A stretch of DNA of 57,791 nt from Patescibacteria group bacterium (GTDB lineage: Bacteria; Patescibacteriota; Microgenomatia; UBA1400; PJMF01), in the NCBI GenBank assembly GCA_018830045.1, contig JAHJTF010000022.1, positions 1-57,791 of the forward strand, written 5' to 3'. Of this stretch, positions 17,283 through 26,214 are shown one piece after another. Below the pieces are notes generated by a model that was given only the letters and a program-made list of their open reading frames with translations, made no database searches and was not told the origin of the DNA. Made by a program: the position numbers and the translations under genes. How positions within the stretch are numbered: the first letter of the stretch is position 1; every line of letters begins with the position of its first letter.

Positions 17283-17324
17283 GACGGAGATGTTAGGACG
17301 GAGATGTTAAGATGGAGATGAAAA
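17283..17324. repeat. Three 14-bp tandem repeats at the ftsQ 3' end
   Basis: GACGGAGATGTTAG (17283-17296), GACGGAGATGTTAA (17297-17310) and a diverged GATGGAGATGAAAA (17311-17324). The ftsQ stop codon lies in the middle copy. The 14-bp unit is not a multiple of three, so copy-number change would alter the ftsQ C terminus. Confidence 0.7.
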
Positions 17325-18023
17325 ATTGGTACGAAGTAAGGGAAACTTAAAGCGCAGATCAATTTCTTTAATATTTTGATCTATACTTGGAAAATCAAGT
17401 TTTTCTAGTATTATGGCTAGTTTTGCTATCTGTTGTTCTAATTGAGATTCTTGAGCGATAGCAATGAGTCGGTTGTCTAAAATTATTTCTATATGGTTGG
17501 GATGATGAATAATAATTTGCTGTATTTTTATTTGATGTTGATTAAGATATTTGACGAGATTAGTAATTAGAGTGTGTAAAGATTGGTTAATCCTATTTTC
17601 AGTAATTACTTCTGGCCAATTTTTGAGAGTGATTCTCATGACCAAGTCATTGCTTTTGTCAGGGTAAATTAGTCCATTCTCTGTGACTAAATATGGCTGC
17701 TGATTTGACTCTATGGTCAGTGTGTAACTATTAGCTTTAGTTGAGAACGAAAGCTCCATTCTTCCGGGTAAAGTTTTTTTAATTTCATTTAGTTGATAAA
17801 GATCGAGATTGAGATCTAATACATGTTTTTCTATGTTAGAAAATAATAATGATTTTTTTTTGAGGCCATCTAGTTTTTGTGTGAGTTCATGAGGACAGGA
17901 GTCATCATTCAATTTACATTCGATTTGATGAATTTTAATGATTGGATTTGAGATTGAACTGGCAATAACTATTAATCCCGCTATTGATAAGACACCAAAA
18001 AAGATAATTAGTTCACGCTTCAT
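17307..18023 (-). CDS. ftsQ: FtsQ/DivIB-like division protein
   Basis: 238 residues: short cytosolic start, one transmembrane helix (about 5-24), then an extracytoplasmic region with a POTRA-like section (IKIHQIECKLNDDSC...) and the beta-rich FtsQ domain. Sequence conservation is weak, so the call relies on topology, length and the position between murG and ftsA, exactly where ftsQ sits in dcw clusters. It would bridge FtsL/FtsI to the ring. It overlaps murG by 11 nt. Confidence 0.75.
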   Translation of the reverse strand: MKRELIIFFGVLSIAGLIVIASSISNPIIKIHQIECKLNDDSCPHELTQKLDGLKKKSLLFSNIEKHVLDLNLDLYQLNEIKKTLPGRMELSFSTKANSYTLTIESNQQPYLVTENGLIYPDKSNDLVMRITLKNWPEVITENRINQSLHTLITNLVKYLNQHQIKIQQIIIHHPNHIEIILDNRLIAIAQESQLEQQIAKLAIILEKLDFPSIDQNIKEIDLRFKFPLLRTNFSSPS

Positions 18024-19143
18024 GACTAGAGGCTTCCACCATCAGTTGATAGAATAGTTCTGCGGCATTAGTTGGAATTTGGATTTGATTCAGCCTGTGA
18101 GTAAACTTTAACTTTTGACTTTTGACTAGCTCTAGTTTTTGGACCAAAAGATTTGGCGTCAATTGTTTTTGAGAGATTAATTCAGCTGCTTTTTGTTTAA
18201 CTAAAAACTGAGCATTTATTTGTTGTTCGTTGTGGCGGGAGAAGGGCAAGGGAATAAAGACTGTGGGAATGCTTTTCAGAGTGAGCTCCATGACAGTATT
18301 AGCTCCAGCTCTTGAGACTGCTGCCTGTGAGTTGTTATAAATCCAAGCCATATCTTGGGAGCTTGCCCATTCTCTTACATAGTAATTTTTTTGTTGGGTA
18401 GCTGGTAAATTTTTGGTAGCTAATTTGAGCTTTTGCTCATAATCTATTTGAGAGTGTGATTGACCACACAAATGAATCACTGTCCAGTCTTTGGTTAAAA
18501 TGGGAAGTGCCTGCATCACTGTTTGATTAATAATCCAAGAACCTTGATTGCCCCCCATAACTAATAAAACTGGTTTTGAAAAAGGCTGGTGTATCCATTC
18601 GGGCCTTTTTGTAGTTTTTGTGATTAATTCTGGTCTGATTAAATTGCCCGTGAGGACAATTTTTTTACTAGGGAAATATTTGGCCGATGATGAATGTGAG
18701 ATAGCTACTTTTTGGGCGAGTTTGGCTATTATTTGATTAGCTATTCCCGCCGCATGGGTTTGCTCATGCGTGATAATAGGAGTCTTAGTAAGAAAAGCAG
18801 CAACTGCTAAAGGAAGCGCCACATAACCTCCAAAAGATACAAAGATGGTGGGTTTTTCATTAATAAAAATTAACCACGCCATGATGACTGACTTTAGAAA
18901 TACAATTGGAGCAGTTAGCTGTGCAAAAAATGGGCGAGTTTTTGAAATACGCACAGCTTTTAGAGGAATGAACTTAATTCCTCTTTGGGCAACTTCCTTT
19001 TTTTCCTGAGCGAGTTGTCGGAGTTTGGTTTGACTAAAAATTCTTCCTACAAAAATCAACTCATCATGTGGGTGATTTTTTTTTACATAATCAACTAAAG
19101 CTAACGCTGGAGTGAGATGTCCTCCCGAGATAAGTATCTTCAT
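18013..19143 (-). CDS. murG: MurG, lipid II-forming GlcNAc transferase
   Basis: 376 residues, GT28/GT-B fold. N-terminal ISGGHLTPALA (the membrane-side G loop is shorter than the usual GGTGGHIxPA), then HEQTHAAGIAN, GGNQGSWIIN, and the UDP-GlcNAc site with SRAGANTVMELTLKSIPTVFIPLP. It adds GlcNAc to undecaprenyl-PP-MurNAc-peptide on the inner membrane face. It lies between ftsW and ftsQ and overlaps ftsQ by 11 nt. Confidence 0.92.
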   Translation of the reverse strand: MKILISGGHLTPALALVDYVKKNHPHDELIFVGRIFSQTKLRQLAQEKKEVAQRGIKFIPLKAVRISKTRPFFAQLTAPIVFLKSVIMAWLIFINEKPTIFVSFGGYVALPLAVAAFLTKTPIITHEQTHAAGIANQIIAKLAQKVAISHSSSAKYFPSKKIVLTGNLIRPELITKTTKRPEWIHQPFSKPVLLVMGGNQGSWIINQTVMQALPILTKDWTVIHLCGQSHSQIDYEQKLKLATKNLPATQQKNYYVREWASSQDMAWIYNNSQAAVSRAGANTVMELTLKSIPTVFIPLPFSRHNEQQINAQFLVKQKAAELISQKQLTPNLLVQKLELVKSQKLKFTHRLNQIQIPTNAAELFYQLMVEASSHEA

Positions 19144-19146
19144 GAT

Positions 19147-20232
19147 TTATTTATTATACTCTGCACTGATTCGCAGGAGAATGCCATTGGCAAGCAAGAT
19201 CATCACTAGAGATGAGCCACCATATGATAAGAAGGGCAATGGGAGTCCGGTTAATGGCACTAGGGCGACTACCGCAGCTAGATTTAATAAAGTTTGAGCG
19301 GCCAGCCAGATAATAATGCCCCAACCCAATAGTCGCTCAAATGAGTTGGGGGCAAGGTTAGCAGTTTTAGTTGCAAAATAAAAATAAAGAGCAAATAGAG
19401 CCAAAATTATCACTGAGCCGATGAAGCCAATTTCTTCTGCAATGATGGCAAAAATAGAATCAGTGCTTGCTTCTGGAATATAAGAAAATTTTTGTCTAGA
19501 ATTGCCAATTCCCTGACCCAGCCAACCTCCTTGGCCAAGCGCAAGGGTGATTTGTCTAATGTGAAAACCAGCTCCTAAAGGATCGGCTTGAGGATTAAGA
19601 AAAGTGGATAGTCTTTCTCTTCTATAACCGGAACCTAGGATAACAATGAGCAGTATTAACACAGATATTCCCGTAATTCCTAAAAGGTGAGAGAGTTTTC
19701 CTCCTGCGATAAAAAACATCCCAAAAGCAATGCTGACAATGACAAGCAACGAACCTAAATCCGGTTGGAGTAGGATTAGTAGAGCGGGTAGGCCGGTGGT
19801 AAATAAAAAGGGTAGGAGTTTTTGATGATTGCTCATCCAATTAGCAAAAAAAACTATCATTGCTAATTTGAATGGTTCTACTGGTTGAAATCTAAAATTA
19901 CCCCAAAATATCCAGCGGTGAGCCCCATTAAATTCTCTCCCAATCCCCGGAATAAAAACCAATAAAAGGGCAAGTAGACCAAAAATATAAAAAAATTTAG
20001 ATGTTTGTTTCCAAAAGGATAAGGGAATGAACTTAGCTAGTATCATCGCTAATAAGCCCAGACCTATCCAGGTTAAGTGTTGTTTGAGAAAGTGATACTG
20101 ATCGCCAAAGGTGTTGAAGGCCTCTGCTACCGAAGCATTAAAAACAAATAGTAAGCCAGCTAGAGTTAGGATTAAAACTAGAGAGATCAGCCAAGCGGAG
20201 GGAGATAAAAGCGATTGATTCTTTTTACCCAT
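19147..20232 (-). CDS. ftsW: Division SEDS glycosyltransferase FtsW
   Basis: 361 residues, about ten membrane helices. SEDS landmarks include GREFNGAHRWI, QPDLGSLLVI, GNSRQKFSYIPEASTDSIFAII and LPLPFLSYGGSSLV. It polymerises lipid II at the septum with FtsI. Position between mraY and murG distinguishes it from rodA at 10385-11446, with which it shares clear family similarity. Confidence 0.93.
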   Translation of the reverse strand: MGKKNQSLLSPSAWLISLVLILTLAGLLFVFNASVAEAFNTFGDQYHFLKQHLTWIGLGLLAMILAKFIPLSFWKQTSKFFYIFGLLALLLVFIPGIGREFNGAHRWIFWGNFRFQPVEPFKLAMIVFFANWMSNHQKLLPFLFTTGLPALLILLQPDLGSLLVIVSIAFGMFFIAGGKLSHLLGITGISVLILLIVILGSGYRRERLSTFLNPQADPLGAGFHIRQITLALGQGGWLGQGIGNSRQKFSYIPEASTDSIFAIIAEEIGFIGSVIILALFALYFYFATKTANLAPNSFERLLGWGIIIWLAAQTLLNLAAVVALVPLTGLPLPFLSYGGSSLVMILLANGILLRISAEYNK

Positions 20233-20241
20233 GGTATAAAT

Positions 20242-21276
20242 TTAAATCACTGCTAGCCATACGCCGAATAAAGTTAGCATTATTTGGACCAACCAAGCCC
20301 GCTGGACTATCTTGGGTTCTTCCCAGCCATGATGTTGCAAAAATAAATGAAATGGTGCAGCAGAAATTATTTTTTTACCTAAATATTTTTTACAGAGTAA
20401 TTGTAGAGCAGAGCTGCTAATTTCTAGAACAAAGATAAAACCAATAATAATTAAAGCGAACGTTTTGCCTAATAACAAGCCGATTACAGCTAGGGTAGCT
20501 CCAAACGACAATGAGCCCACATCGCCCATGAATAGTCTGGCAGGAAAAACATTAAAATATAAAAATGAAATTAGTGAGCCTAACCACATAGCGATAAAAA
20601 TTGATAAGGGAATGTCTAAAATCGAGGCTGACAAAAACCACAAGCCAAATAAAGAGATCATCAGTACTCCCGAGGCTAGGCCGTCAAGCCCATCAGTGAT
20701 ATTGACGGCGTTAGCAAAGGCCACAATGACAAAAGACGCAAAAGGAATAAAACTAATTCCTAGTTGAAAAGTACCGATAAAGGGAATGTATAAGATAGAA
20801 ATCCCTAGGCTAAAATACATTAAGCAGGAGATAATTACCGCTAAAGCAATTTGGAGAAACAACTTAACCCTTAACCTAATTCCAAAAAATCCACTTTGCT
20901 TAAAGCCGAAAAATTTCTTCACATCGTCATAAAGGCCTAGGATGGAAAAAGATAAAAAAGTAAAGAAAAGAATATTAATCTCAGCCTGAGCATTTTGATA
21001 GACACTAGTGACCTCTACGCCCAAAAAATCTAGTATGGGTAAGATAAAAGCAAACAGGATTGACACAAAAGTGATAACCAATAGTCCCCCGCCCACAGGC
21101 GTGCCTGCTTTTTTTGCATGAAATTTATCAAAAATAGGAGTTAATTTGCCAAAGGCATCTTTCGTGACTTGACGAGCTTTTTGAAATTTAAGTTGATATA
21201 ACAAATTAATGAACGGCACAATGGCGATGCTGGTCACAATAAACGAAAATAGTAGCAGGCCCAAAAGTAATGCCAT
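20242..21276 (-). CDS. mraY: MraY, phospho-MurNAc-pentapeptide translocase
   Basis: 344 residues with about ten membrane helices. Mg/nucleotide-binding NITDGLDGLASG, the FMGDVGSLSFG loop and the histidine-rich PFHLFLQHHGWEEPKIVQR loop are intact, all typical of active MraY. It makes lipid I at the inner membrane face. Located between murA and ftsW, spacing about 10 nt to each. Confidence 0.95.
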   Translation of the reverse strand: MALLLGLLLFSFIVTSIAIVPFINLLYQLKFQKARQVTKDAFGKLTPIFDKFHAKKAGTPVGGGLLVITFVSILFAFILPILDFLGVEVTSVYQNAQAEINILFFTFLSFSILGLYDDVKKFFGFKQSGFFGIRLRVKLFLQIALAVIISCLMYFSLGISILYIPFIGTFQLGISFIPFASFVIVAFANAVNITDGLDGLASGVLMISLFGLWFLSASILDIPLSIFIAMWLGSLISFLYFNVFPARLFMGDVGSLSFGATLAVIGLLLGKTFALIIIGFIFVLEISSSALQLLCKKYLGKKIISAAPFHLFLQHHGWEEPKIVQRAWLVQIMLTLFGVWLAVI

Positions 21277-21285
21277 AGTTATAGT

Positions 21286-22608
21286 CTAATCTAAACGCTT
21301 GATCTTCGCACCCATAGTTTGGAAAAGTTGGTCGAGATCTTCATAGCCCCGGCCAATATGATTTTTGGGGTCTCTCAGAGTAGTTTTACCCCAAGCAGTC
21401 ATGCCGGCGATCAATAAAGTGGCTCCATGACGCAAATCTTCGATTTCAAATTCGCCACCAATTAAATCTGTTTTCCCGGTAATTTTTGCAGCATGCTTGT
21501 CTTCCTTTTTAATGTCTTTGACATTAAAGTTGTAGATTTTCTCAGGATTTTCAACTCGAGGATTAAATAGTTTAATTTTAGCTCCCATTTTTCGCAATGC
21601 CTGGGTGTATTTAAATCGATTTTGTGAAACTGTTTCATGAACCACACTCTCTCCTTCTGCTTGAGTCATAAGAGTAGCCCATAGGGGTTGCCAGTCTGTT
21701 TTAAACCCAGGATGGGGCTGAGTGATGACGTCAGTTGCAGTCAGGGGTTGTTTATAGAAAAAACGAATGCCGTACTCTCCCACTTCATATCCACCTCCGG
21801 CATCATCTAATTTTTTAAGAAAAGCCATGATATCTTGAGTCCTGGCGTTCTCTACAATAATGTCGCCCTTAGTTGCCAAAGCAGCACAGGCAAATGAAAC
21901 TACCTGGTTTTGATCTGCCATCACTTTAAAAATAGCACCTTTGAGCTTTTTTACTCCTTGAATTTCAATGGTTCGATGTTGAGTCCGTTTTATTTTGGCC
22001 CCCATGCTATTTAAAAATTTGATTAAGTCATCTACCTCGGTTTCTTGCGCAGCATTTTCCAGCAATGTCGTGCCTTGAGCTTTAACCGCAGCCATGATCA
22101 GGGTCTCAGTACCCGTGTGAGTATTTTTTGCAAATTTATAGTGTGTGCCGCTAAGTTGCTTGGCACTAACTTTAATTAAATCTCCCTTGGCTTTTATTTC
22201 TGCACCTAGAGCAATTAAGCCGTCAAAGTGTCTTTCTAGGGGTCGTTTGCCAATTTTGTCTCCACCCGGGTATGGCACAATAGCTTGTCCAAAGCGGTGG
22301 AGTAAAACCGGGATAAACATGGTTGAAGCTCGAGAATTTTGTCCACAATTGCTCTCTGGAGAATAACTGTTTAAGTTTTGGGGATTAATTAGATAAGCCC
22401 TCTCGCCCATGGTTTTAGCATTTGCTCCAAGAGAGTTGATTATTTTTGCCACTAAACCAACATCACTAATCCGGCTGAAATTTAAAAGTCGAGATGGAGA
22501 GTCTCCTAAAAGAGCAGCGATCATGATTTTATATGAAGCATTTTTGGCCCCGCCAACTTTGACCGATCCATAAAGCGGAGTACCACCCGTAATAATATAA
22601 CTGCTCAT
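21286..22608 (-). CDS. murA: MurA, UDP-GlcNAc enolpyruvyl transferase (Asp-type)
   Basis: 440 residues, EPSP-synthase-like fold. The N terminus has KVGGAKNASYKIM (catalytic K and N). The catalytic loop reads PYPGGDKIGKRP: Asp117 stands where most enzymes have the Cys attacked by fosfomycin, as in mycobacterial and chlamydial MurA. QENRFE-type wording (VSQNRFKYTQ) and GGEFEIEDLRHGATLLIAG near the end are present. First committed step of the wall pathway. Between murB and mraY. Confidence 0.93.
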   Translation of the reverse strand: MSSYIITGGTPLYGSVKVGGAKNASYKIMIAALLGDSPSRLLNFSRISDVGLVAKIINSLGANAKTMGERAYLINPQNLNSYSPESNCGQNSRASTMFIPVLLHRFGQAIVPYPGGDKIGKRPLERHFDGLIALGAEIKAKGDLIKVSAKQLSGTHYKFAKNTHTGTETLIMAAVKAQGTTLLENAAQETEVDDLIKFLNSMGAKIKRTQHRTIEIQGVKKLKGAIFKVMADQNQVVSFACAALATKGDIIVENARTQDIMAFLKKLDDAGGGYEVGEYGIRFFYKQPLTATDVITQPHPGFKTDWQPLWATLMTQAEGESVVHETVSQNRFKYTQALRKMGAKIKLFNPRVENPEKIYNFNVKDIKKEDKHAAKITGKTDLIGGEFEIEDLRHGATLLIAGMTAWGKTTLRDPKNHIGRGYEDLDQLFQTMGAKIKRLD

Positions 22609-22617
22609 AGTTCTCCT

Positions 22618-23598
22618 TTAAGACAAATAAAATATTTCTTCTTCTAGATTGATATTAAACTGTTGTTTGATTCTTTGTTTGACTAAATTGACGAGCTTTT
22701 TTAAATCAGTCGATGTGCCTTTACCCTGATTAATAAAAAAAGCTGCATGTTTTTTAGAAATCTCTACATCACCAACTCTAACTCCTTTTAGTCCGGCTTG
22801 GTCAATTAAAAAACCAGCTGAAACACATTGTTTGTCTGAAAATTGAGGAAAAAGCTTTTTAAGCTGTGGAGTATTAGGAGTGTTTTTAAAGATACAGCCA
22901 GAACTAGGTTTACCTAGGGGCTGGGTGTTAGCTCTATACTTCGTAGCTTGGCGCACTAGTTGTTCTGATTTCTCTTTATTACCTTTTTTCAATGCAAACT
23001 CAACTGTTAAAATCATTTCTTGAGTTTTTTGAAAACGAGATGAGTCATAACTAAAATTACATTCTTTTTGGCTAATCCATTTAACCTTATTTTGTTCATC
23101 AATGATTTCTACCTGGCTAATATGCTCACTAATCAGAAATTTTAAGTAATGAGCATTGTTGTAAACAGCTCCCCCCAGTGTGCCGGGTATTCCTAAAAAG
23201 TACTCTAACCCAGAGTATCCCAAATCAATTACTTTTTTGACCAAAAGTGATGTTTTGATTCCTGCTTGGGCTTGGATGAGCCATTTTTTATCATTAGGAA
23301 ATTGTTCATCTAGGGTAGACTTTTTGAGATCAATTAGCTCTGTGATTTTTAAATGTAATACTAAGCCGGAAACTCCCCGATCATGAACAACCACATTGCT
23401 AGCTCCTCCCAAGATAGTGAGCTTAATATCATTATTTCTACAAAAATTCACTACATCAATAATTTGCTGACGCTCTTTAAGCTCTAGATAAACTTCAGCT
23501 TGACCGCCGATTTTAAAATAAGTTTGAGGAGATAAAGAAAAATTTGATTTGAAATCCAACTGAGGGAAATTCTGACTAAGCTGGGTCAAAATAGACAT
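22618..23598 (-). CDS. murB: MurB, UDP-MurNAc dehydrogenase
   Basis: 326 residues, FAD-dependent. FAD-site motifs NTYFKIGG-type (QTYFKIGGQAEV), LGGASNVVVHDRG, and GIPGTLGGAVYNNAH are present, with the catalytic serine in KPSSGCIFKN and the end GVRVGDVEISKKHAAFFIN. The YSSR substrate motif appears as YDSSRFQ. It reduces enolpyruvyl-UDP-GlcNAc with NADPH. Between murC and murA. Confidence 0.94.
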   Translation of the reverse strand: MSILTQLSQNFPQLDFKSNFSLSPQTYFKIGGQAEVYLELKERQQIIDVVNFCRNNDIKLTILGGASNVVVHDRGVSGLVLHLKITELIDLKKSTLDEQFPNDKKWLIQAQAGIKTSLLVKKVIDLGYSGLEYFLGIPGTLGGAVYNNAHYLKFLISEHISQVEIIDEQNKVKWISQKECNFSYDSSRFQKTQEMILTVEFALKKGNKEKSEQLVRQATKYRANTQPLGKPSSGCIFKNTPNTPQLKKLFPQFSDKQCVSAGFLIDQAGLKGVRVGDVEISKKHAAFFINQGKGTSTDLKKLVNLVKQRIKQQFNINLEEEIFYLS

Positions 23599-23611
23599 AA
23601 TGCAGAAGCTA

Positions 23612-24985
23612 TTATATCAACTCATGAACTTGATAAATATCACCTGCTCCTACGGTGATAAGCACATTCCCCCTCTTGAGCTGTTTCCGGCAGTACTTGG
23701 CTAAATTTTGAATAGATTCTAAATTATGCGCAGGTAAATTATGTTTAGACACTATGGCCTCACATAACTTTGTGCTGGAAACTGATAGATCGACCTTTTC
23801 TCTAGCTGAGCTAAAAATATCAATCATTAATACTTGATCGACATCTTTAAAGGCATCAATAAATTCATTAAAAAGTTTTTTTGTTCGAGAATAGGTATGA
23901 GATTGAAAAGCGATAATTTTTTTTTGATCGGGGCACCAATCCTTCAAAGCTGCAATCACGGCTTTAATTTCATGGGGATGATGAGCGTAGTCATCGTAAT
24001 ATTTGACGCCATTTTTTTCTCCAATAAACTCAAAACGGCGCTTAGTAGACTGAAAGCCAGAGAGGGTATCTACAGCCTGTTGTGGGTCAATATCAATTTG
24101 GGCTACCGCTAGGATGGCAGCCAGAGCATTCAGGACGTTGAACTTGCCGGGAATTTGTAGGATTAAGTTATAAGTTTGATCTTGATAAACAAACTGCGAG
24201 ATAGTTTTTCCCGCCAGAGATCGATAGCTTTTTAAGTATAAATCTGCCTCAGGGGTTTCTCCAAAGGTAAGACAGGGTTGTTTGACTAAATTTTTATCTT
24301 GGTCATTAATAATCAATTTTTCCGCCTGGGCAAAAAATTTATTAAATACCTGTTGGGTATGTTCAAAATCACGATAGACATCGGGGTGATCAAACTTAAG
24401 ATTAGTACAAATCGTGAGATAGGGTTTGAGAAATGTAAAACGGGGAATGGCTTTGGTTTCTTGTTGAGGGTTGATGACGTACTCGTCAGCTTCAATTACA
24501 AAGTATCGAGCCTGAGGGCTCCATTGGCCGGTTTTATTCAGACCGGGTATATTCCCTACTCCGATTGAAAAAGAGGGTTTGAGTCCTTGTTTTTGTAGAA
24601 TCCAGGTAATCATGGCAGAAACAGTACTCTTGCCTCCAACTCCACAAACAGCAATGCCTCGTTGTTGATTAAATAATTGCGCTACGGCTTCTGCTTGAGA
24701 AATAACTGGAATATTTTGTGCTACCGCTGCTCTTACTTGAGGATTTTCATTAGCTTGATGAGCGGCTGTATAGATAACACAATCAGTTTTTTTGGGCAAG
24801 TTTATTTTAAAATCAGTATCAATTTTGACATTGAGTTTTTCTAAAATTTCTTGAGTAACAAAATTTTCTTCAACATCACTGCCAGCAATATGTTTGCCTG
24901 CATCAATTAATAACTGTGCCATCGATGTCATGGCAACACCTTTGATGCCCACTAGGTAAAAATTGTCGTAATTAAGTAAGTTCAT
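23612..24985 (-). CDS. murC: MurC, UDP-MurNAc-L-alanine ligase
   Basis: 457 residues. The N-terminal Rossmann motif YLVGIKGVAMTSMAQLL is MurC-specific. The ATP loop reads GVGGKST (115-121) rather than the usual GTHGKTT, though the Lys and a hydroxyl residue are kept. Later motifs include EADEY, YDDYAHHPHEI, FQSHTYSRT and a final GAGDIYQV. Adds the first L-Ala of the stem peptide. It overlaps murE by 4 nt. Confidence 0.93.
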   Translation of the reverse strand: MNLLNYDNFYLVGIKGVAMTSMAQLLIDAGKHIAGSDVEENFVTQEILEKLNVKIDTDFKINLPKKTDCVIYTAAHQANENPQVRAAVAQNIPVISQAEAVAQLFNQQRGIAVCGVGGKSTVSAMITWILQKQGLKPSFSIGVGNIPGLNKTGQWSPQARYFVIEADEYVINPQQETKAIPRFTFLKPYLTICTNLKFDHPDVYRDFEHTQQVFNKFFAQAEKLIINDQDKNLVKQPCLTFGETPEADLYLKSYRSLAGKTISQFVYQDQTYNLILQIPGKFNVLNALAAILAVAQIDIDPQQAVDTLSGFQSTKRRFEFIGEKNGVKYYDDYAHHPHEIKAVIAALKDWCPDQKKIIAFQSHTYSRTKKLFNEFIDAFKDVDQVLMIDIFSSAREKVDLSVSSTKLCEAIVSKHNLPAHNLESIQNLAKYCRKQLKRGNVLITVGAGDIYQVHELI

Positions 24986-26205
24986 CCTTTAAGGATTTCT
25001 TTGGCTACTTGAACATCACTCCATGGGTGTTCGATTTTACCATAACACATTGACTGTTCATGTCCCTTGCCTAAGATAGCGATAATATCGCCTTTTTTTG
25101 CTAGTTTATTAAGGGCAAATTCAATCGCCTGCTTACGATCAACAATACTCATGACTTTATCTAAGTCTTGATGGAGGTTTTCTTTGAGCTGGCGAATAAT
25201 TGACCATGGATTTTCAGTGCGAGGATCTTCTGCAGTAAAGATGACTAAATCTGCAAGTCTAGCTCCAATTTCGCCCATTTTTGGTCTTTTTTTATAATCG
25301 CGTAGTCCTGCAGAGCCAAAAACTGCAATTAAACGTCCACCCTTACCTTTAAGTTGCAACCTTAGAGCAGATAGGACAGCTTCTAGGGCCTGAGGAGTAT
25401 GAGCAAAATCAACAATCACTCGAAATAATTTGTTGGTTTCAATTTCTTGCATTCTTCCTGGGACTTGAGGGAAACTAGCAATGGCCTGAGCAATCTTTTG
25501 ATCATCAAGTTCAAGTTCTGCGGCTATCTTATAGACCAAGCGAGCGTTCATCCAGTTATATGTTTCTAAGAATCGTTTTTTAATTGCCTGATTAACCACA
25601 GGAGGTAGTTCATCTTGTAGTTGATAGCTTGAAATTTGTTCCCATTGGTGTTTTAGAGCTGCTTTGATTTTTAATAAATTCGGGTCATCGCCATTAATAA
25701 TTACTTTCTGGGCTTTGTTTAAAATAAGCATTTTGGCTTTAATGTATTCGCCTTCATTGAGGTGATAGTCAAGATGCTCTGAGGCGATGTTGGTCAAGCC
25801 AGCAATCATAGGTTTGATCCCCCAGGTCCGGTATTGATATGCCCCATGAGAAGTGACTTCTAGGACCAGATACTCTACTTTTTTATTAACCATATTTCGC
25901 AATAGTTTGTAGAGTTGAAATGGATCTGGAGAGGTCACATGGAGGCCGGTGGTAATTTCTTCTGCTCCAATATAGGCCGCGACGGTTGAGATTAAGGCAA
26001 CTTTTTTGCCAGCTCTTTTAAGGATGTGATAAAGCAAAGTTGCCGAAGTAGTTTTGCCATCTGTACCAGTAATGGTAATGATTTTTAATTCTTTAGCAGG
26101 AAATTTAAATTTAATCTGTCCCGCTAGTCCTCTGAGCAGACCAGTTTTAATGAAGTGATAGGGACGCTTGAGTTTATATATTATCCAAGACAAATGAGTG
26201 TTCAT
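24982..26205 (-). CDS. murE: MurE-type ligase with a shortened N terminus
   Basis: 407 residues against about 480-500 for typical MurE. The ATP loop GTDGKTT starts at 47 instead of about 110, so most of the uridine-binding N-terminal domain is missing. Central EVTSHG and TNIASEHLDYHLNEGEYIKAK, the carbamyl-lysine region, and C-terminal AEDPRTENP and GKGHEQ are kept. Typical meso-DAP enzymes read DNPR here; the retained Arg suggests DAP, while EDPR is a deviation. Between ftsI and murC. It may have to accept the substrate differently. Confidence 0.88.
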   Translation of the reverse strand: MNTHLSWIIYKLKRPYHFIKTGLLRGLAGQIKFKFPAKELKIITITGTDGKTTSATLLYHILKRAGKKVALISTVAAYIGAEEITTGLHVTSPDPFQLYKLLRNMVNKKVEYLVLEVTSHGAYQYRTWGIKPMIAGLTNIASEHLDYHLNEGEYIKAKMLILNKAQKVIINGDDPNLLKIKAALKHQWEQISSYQLQDELPPVVNQAIKKRFLETYNWMNARLVYKIAAELELDDQKIAQAIASFPQVPGRMQEIETNKLFRVIVDFAHTPQALEAVLSALRLQLKGKGGRLIAVFGSAGLRDYKKRPKMGEIGARLADLVIFTAEDPRTENPWSIIRQLKENLHQDLDKVMSIVDRKQAIEFALNKLAKKGDIIAILGKGHEQSMCYGKIEHPWSDVQVAKEILKG

Positions 26206-26214
26206 ACACCTTAA

